Assembly: GCF_019391655.1 (NCBI RefSeq)
Contig: NZ_JAHXPQ010000004.1
Coordinates: forward strand, 526,695 to 590,694
Length of the DNA: 64,000 bases
Reading direction: 5' to 3'
Source of the DNA: Mucilaginibacter rivuli
Lineage (GTDB): Bacteria > Bacteroidota > Bacteroidia > Sphingobacteriales > Sphingobacteriaceae
Each line of letters starts with the position of its first letter. Within the stretch, counting starts at the first letter, position 1. Below the pieces are notes generated by a model. It saw only the letters and a program-made list of their open reading frames with translations. It searched no databases and had not been told where the DNA came from. Below are positions 63,698-64,000 of this stretch, one piece after another. A program made the translations under genes and the position numbers.

Positions 63698-64000
63698 CAA
63701 TCCCAAAACGAACGGGTCGAAAAGTTAAAAAGTAAAAGCTTTAAACTTGGAGAAAAAAGGAAGAGATTCCTTGAAAACGCATACAAACTTAGAGCGATTT
63801 TAAGTTTAGAAAAATGAAAGTTTAAGTTTAGCGAAAGCGAGACATAAATATAAAGCCAAAGCGTGAAGCGGCGGCGAGAAAGTTCTTTAAAAGGAGTAAC
63901 ATGATGCATAGCGATAAAGATCGAAATGCAAGGAAGAGAAGAAAGAAAGATAACAAGAGATAGGTATCTGTAAAAAGAATAATTTACAGATTCTACATAT
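63698..64000 (+). ncRNA. Probable rRNA operon leader (5' part; 16S gene beyond window)
   Basis: Downstream of P2 lie about 300 bases with no long coding frame, rich in purines, with a boxA-like AGTTCTTTAAAA (63881-63892, like the E. coli antitermination box) and a 9-bp perfect stem (63966-63974 with 63983-63991). No 16S sequence is reached at base 64000. The assignment is inferred from promoters and boxA. Confidence 0.6.

Noticed and set aside
1..64000. CRISPR arrays, tRNA genes, prophage or transposase genes
   Set aside because: I saw no regular spaced repeats, no cloverleaf-type sequence with CCA-like end, and no integrase, transposase or phage structural genes on reading through the spacers; short or degenerate ones could be missed without a search.

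Overview
The window is a chromosomal segment of a bacterium of the phylum Bacteroidota, most likely family Sphingobacteriaceae (Mucilaginibacter or Pedobacter type). The genus is an inference from gene content. Supporting features are promoters of the Bacteroidota form TTG-N19/20-TAnnTTTG, a short NuoG without the molybdopterin domain, a secreted M4 peptidase with a type IX secretion tail, the gene order bamD-rpoZ-coaBC-porD-recN, DUF4835/DUF4159/DUF4197 proteins, and a histidine kinase built on TPRs. No tRNA, rRNA body, CRISPR array, transposase or prophage gene is visible.

Layout. 1-2.3 kb: the 3' part of a PstS-like binding protein and a large periplasmic TPR protein. 2.3-15.4 kb: a complete 14-gene complex I set (nuoA to nuoN, with nuoC and nuoD separate), interrupted by small non-coding repeats between nuoF/nuoG and nuoK/nuoL. 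15.4-19.9 kb: a tightly packed run of DedA, pyrophosphatase, CorC/CNNM-like protein, RsmE, a DUF4159 protein and a biotin carrier protein. 19.9-27.4 kb: a DUF4197 lipoprotein, a DUF47-PiT phosphate transport pair divergent from a histidine kinase/response regulator pair, and an AsmA-like protein. 27.5-29.4 kb: BipA. 29.5-39.4 kb: a surface-glycan locus with four glycosyltransferases, a flippase, three methyltransferases, an acyltransferase and an intramembrane rhomboid protease. 39.5-43 kb: small envelope proteins, two hydrolases, an RNA-binding protein and a small unknown. 43.4-46.5 kb: ClpC and a histone-H1-like basic protein. 46.8-56.7 kb: secreted and signalling proteins (M4 peptidase, lipoprotein, divergent sigma/anti-sigma pair, TPR kinase with NarL-type regulator, beta-barrel protein, TIG-domain protein). 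56.9-63.2 kb: a minus-strand housekeeping block (bamD, rpoZ, coaBC, porD, recN, fabI). 63.5-64 kb: two near-identical strong promoters and a boxA-like leader that very probably belong to an rRNA operon whose 16S gene begins just beyond the window.

Points worth following. (a) At four genes (nuoA, the methyltransferase at 32837, bamD, and the small unknown ending at 42662) a TAnnTTTG box lies exactly 4 nt before the start codon, which predicts leaderless mRNAs. (b) The spacer between the phosphate-transport pair and the two-component genes carries phased TTAACA repeats resembling Pho boxes. (c) Five different small repeat families (REP/MITE-like palindromes and a heptad repeat) sit in the spacers. 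(d) The rhomboid protease is co-transcribed with a methyltransferase and an acyltransferase in the middle of the glycan locus.
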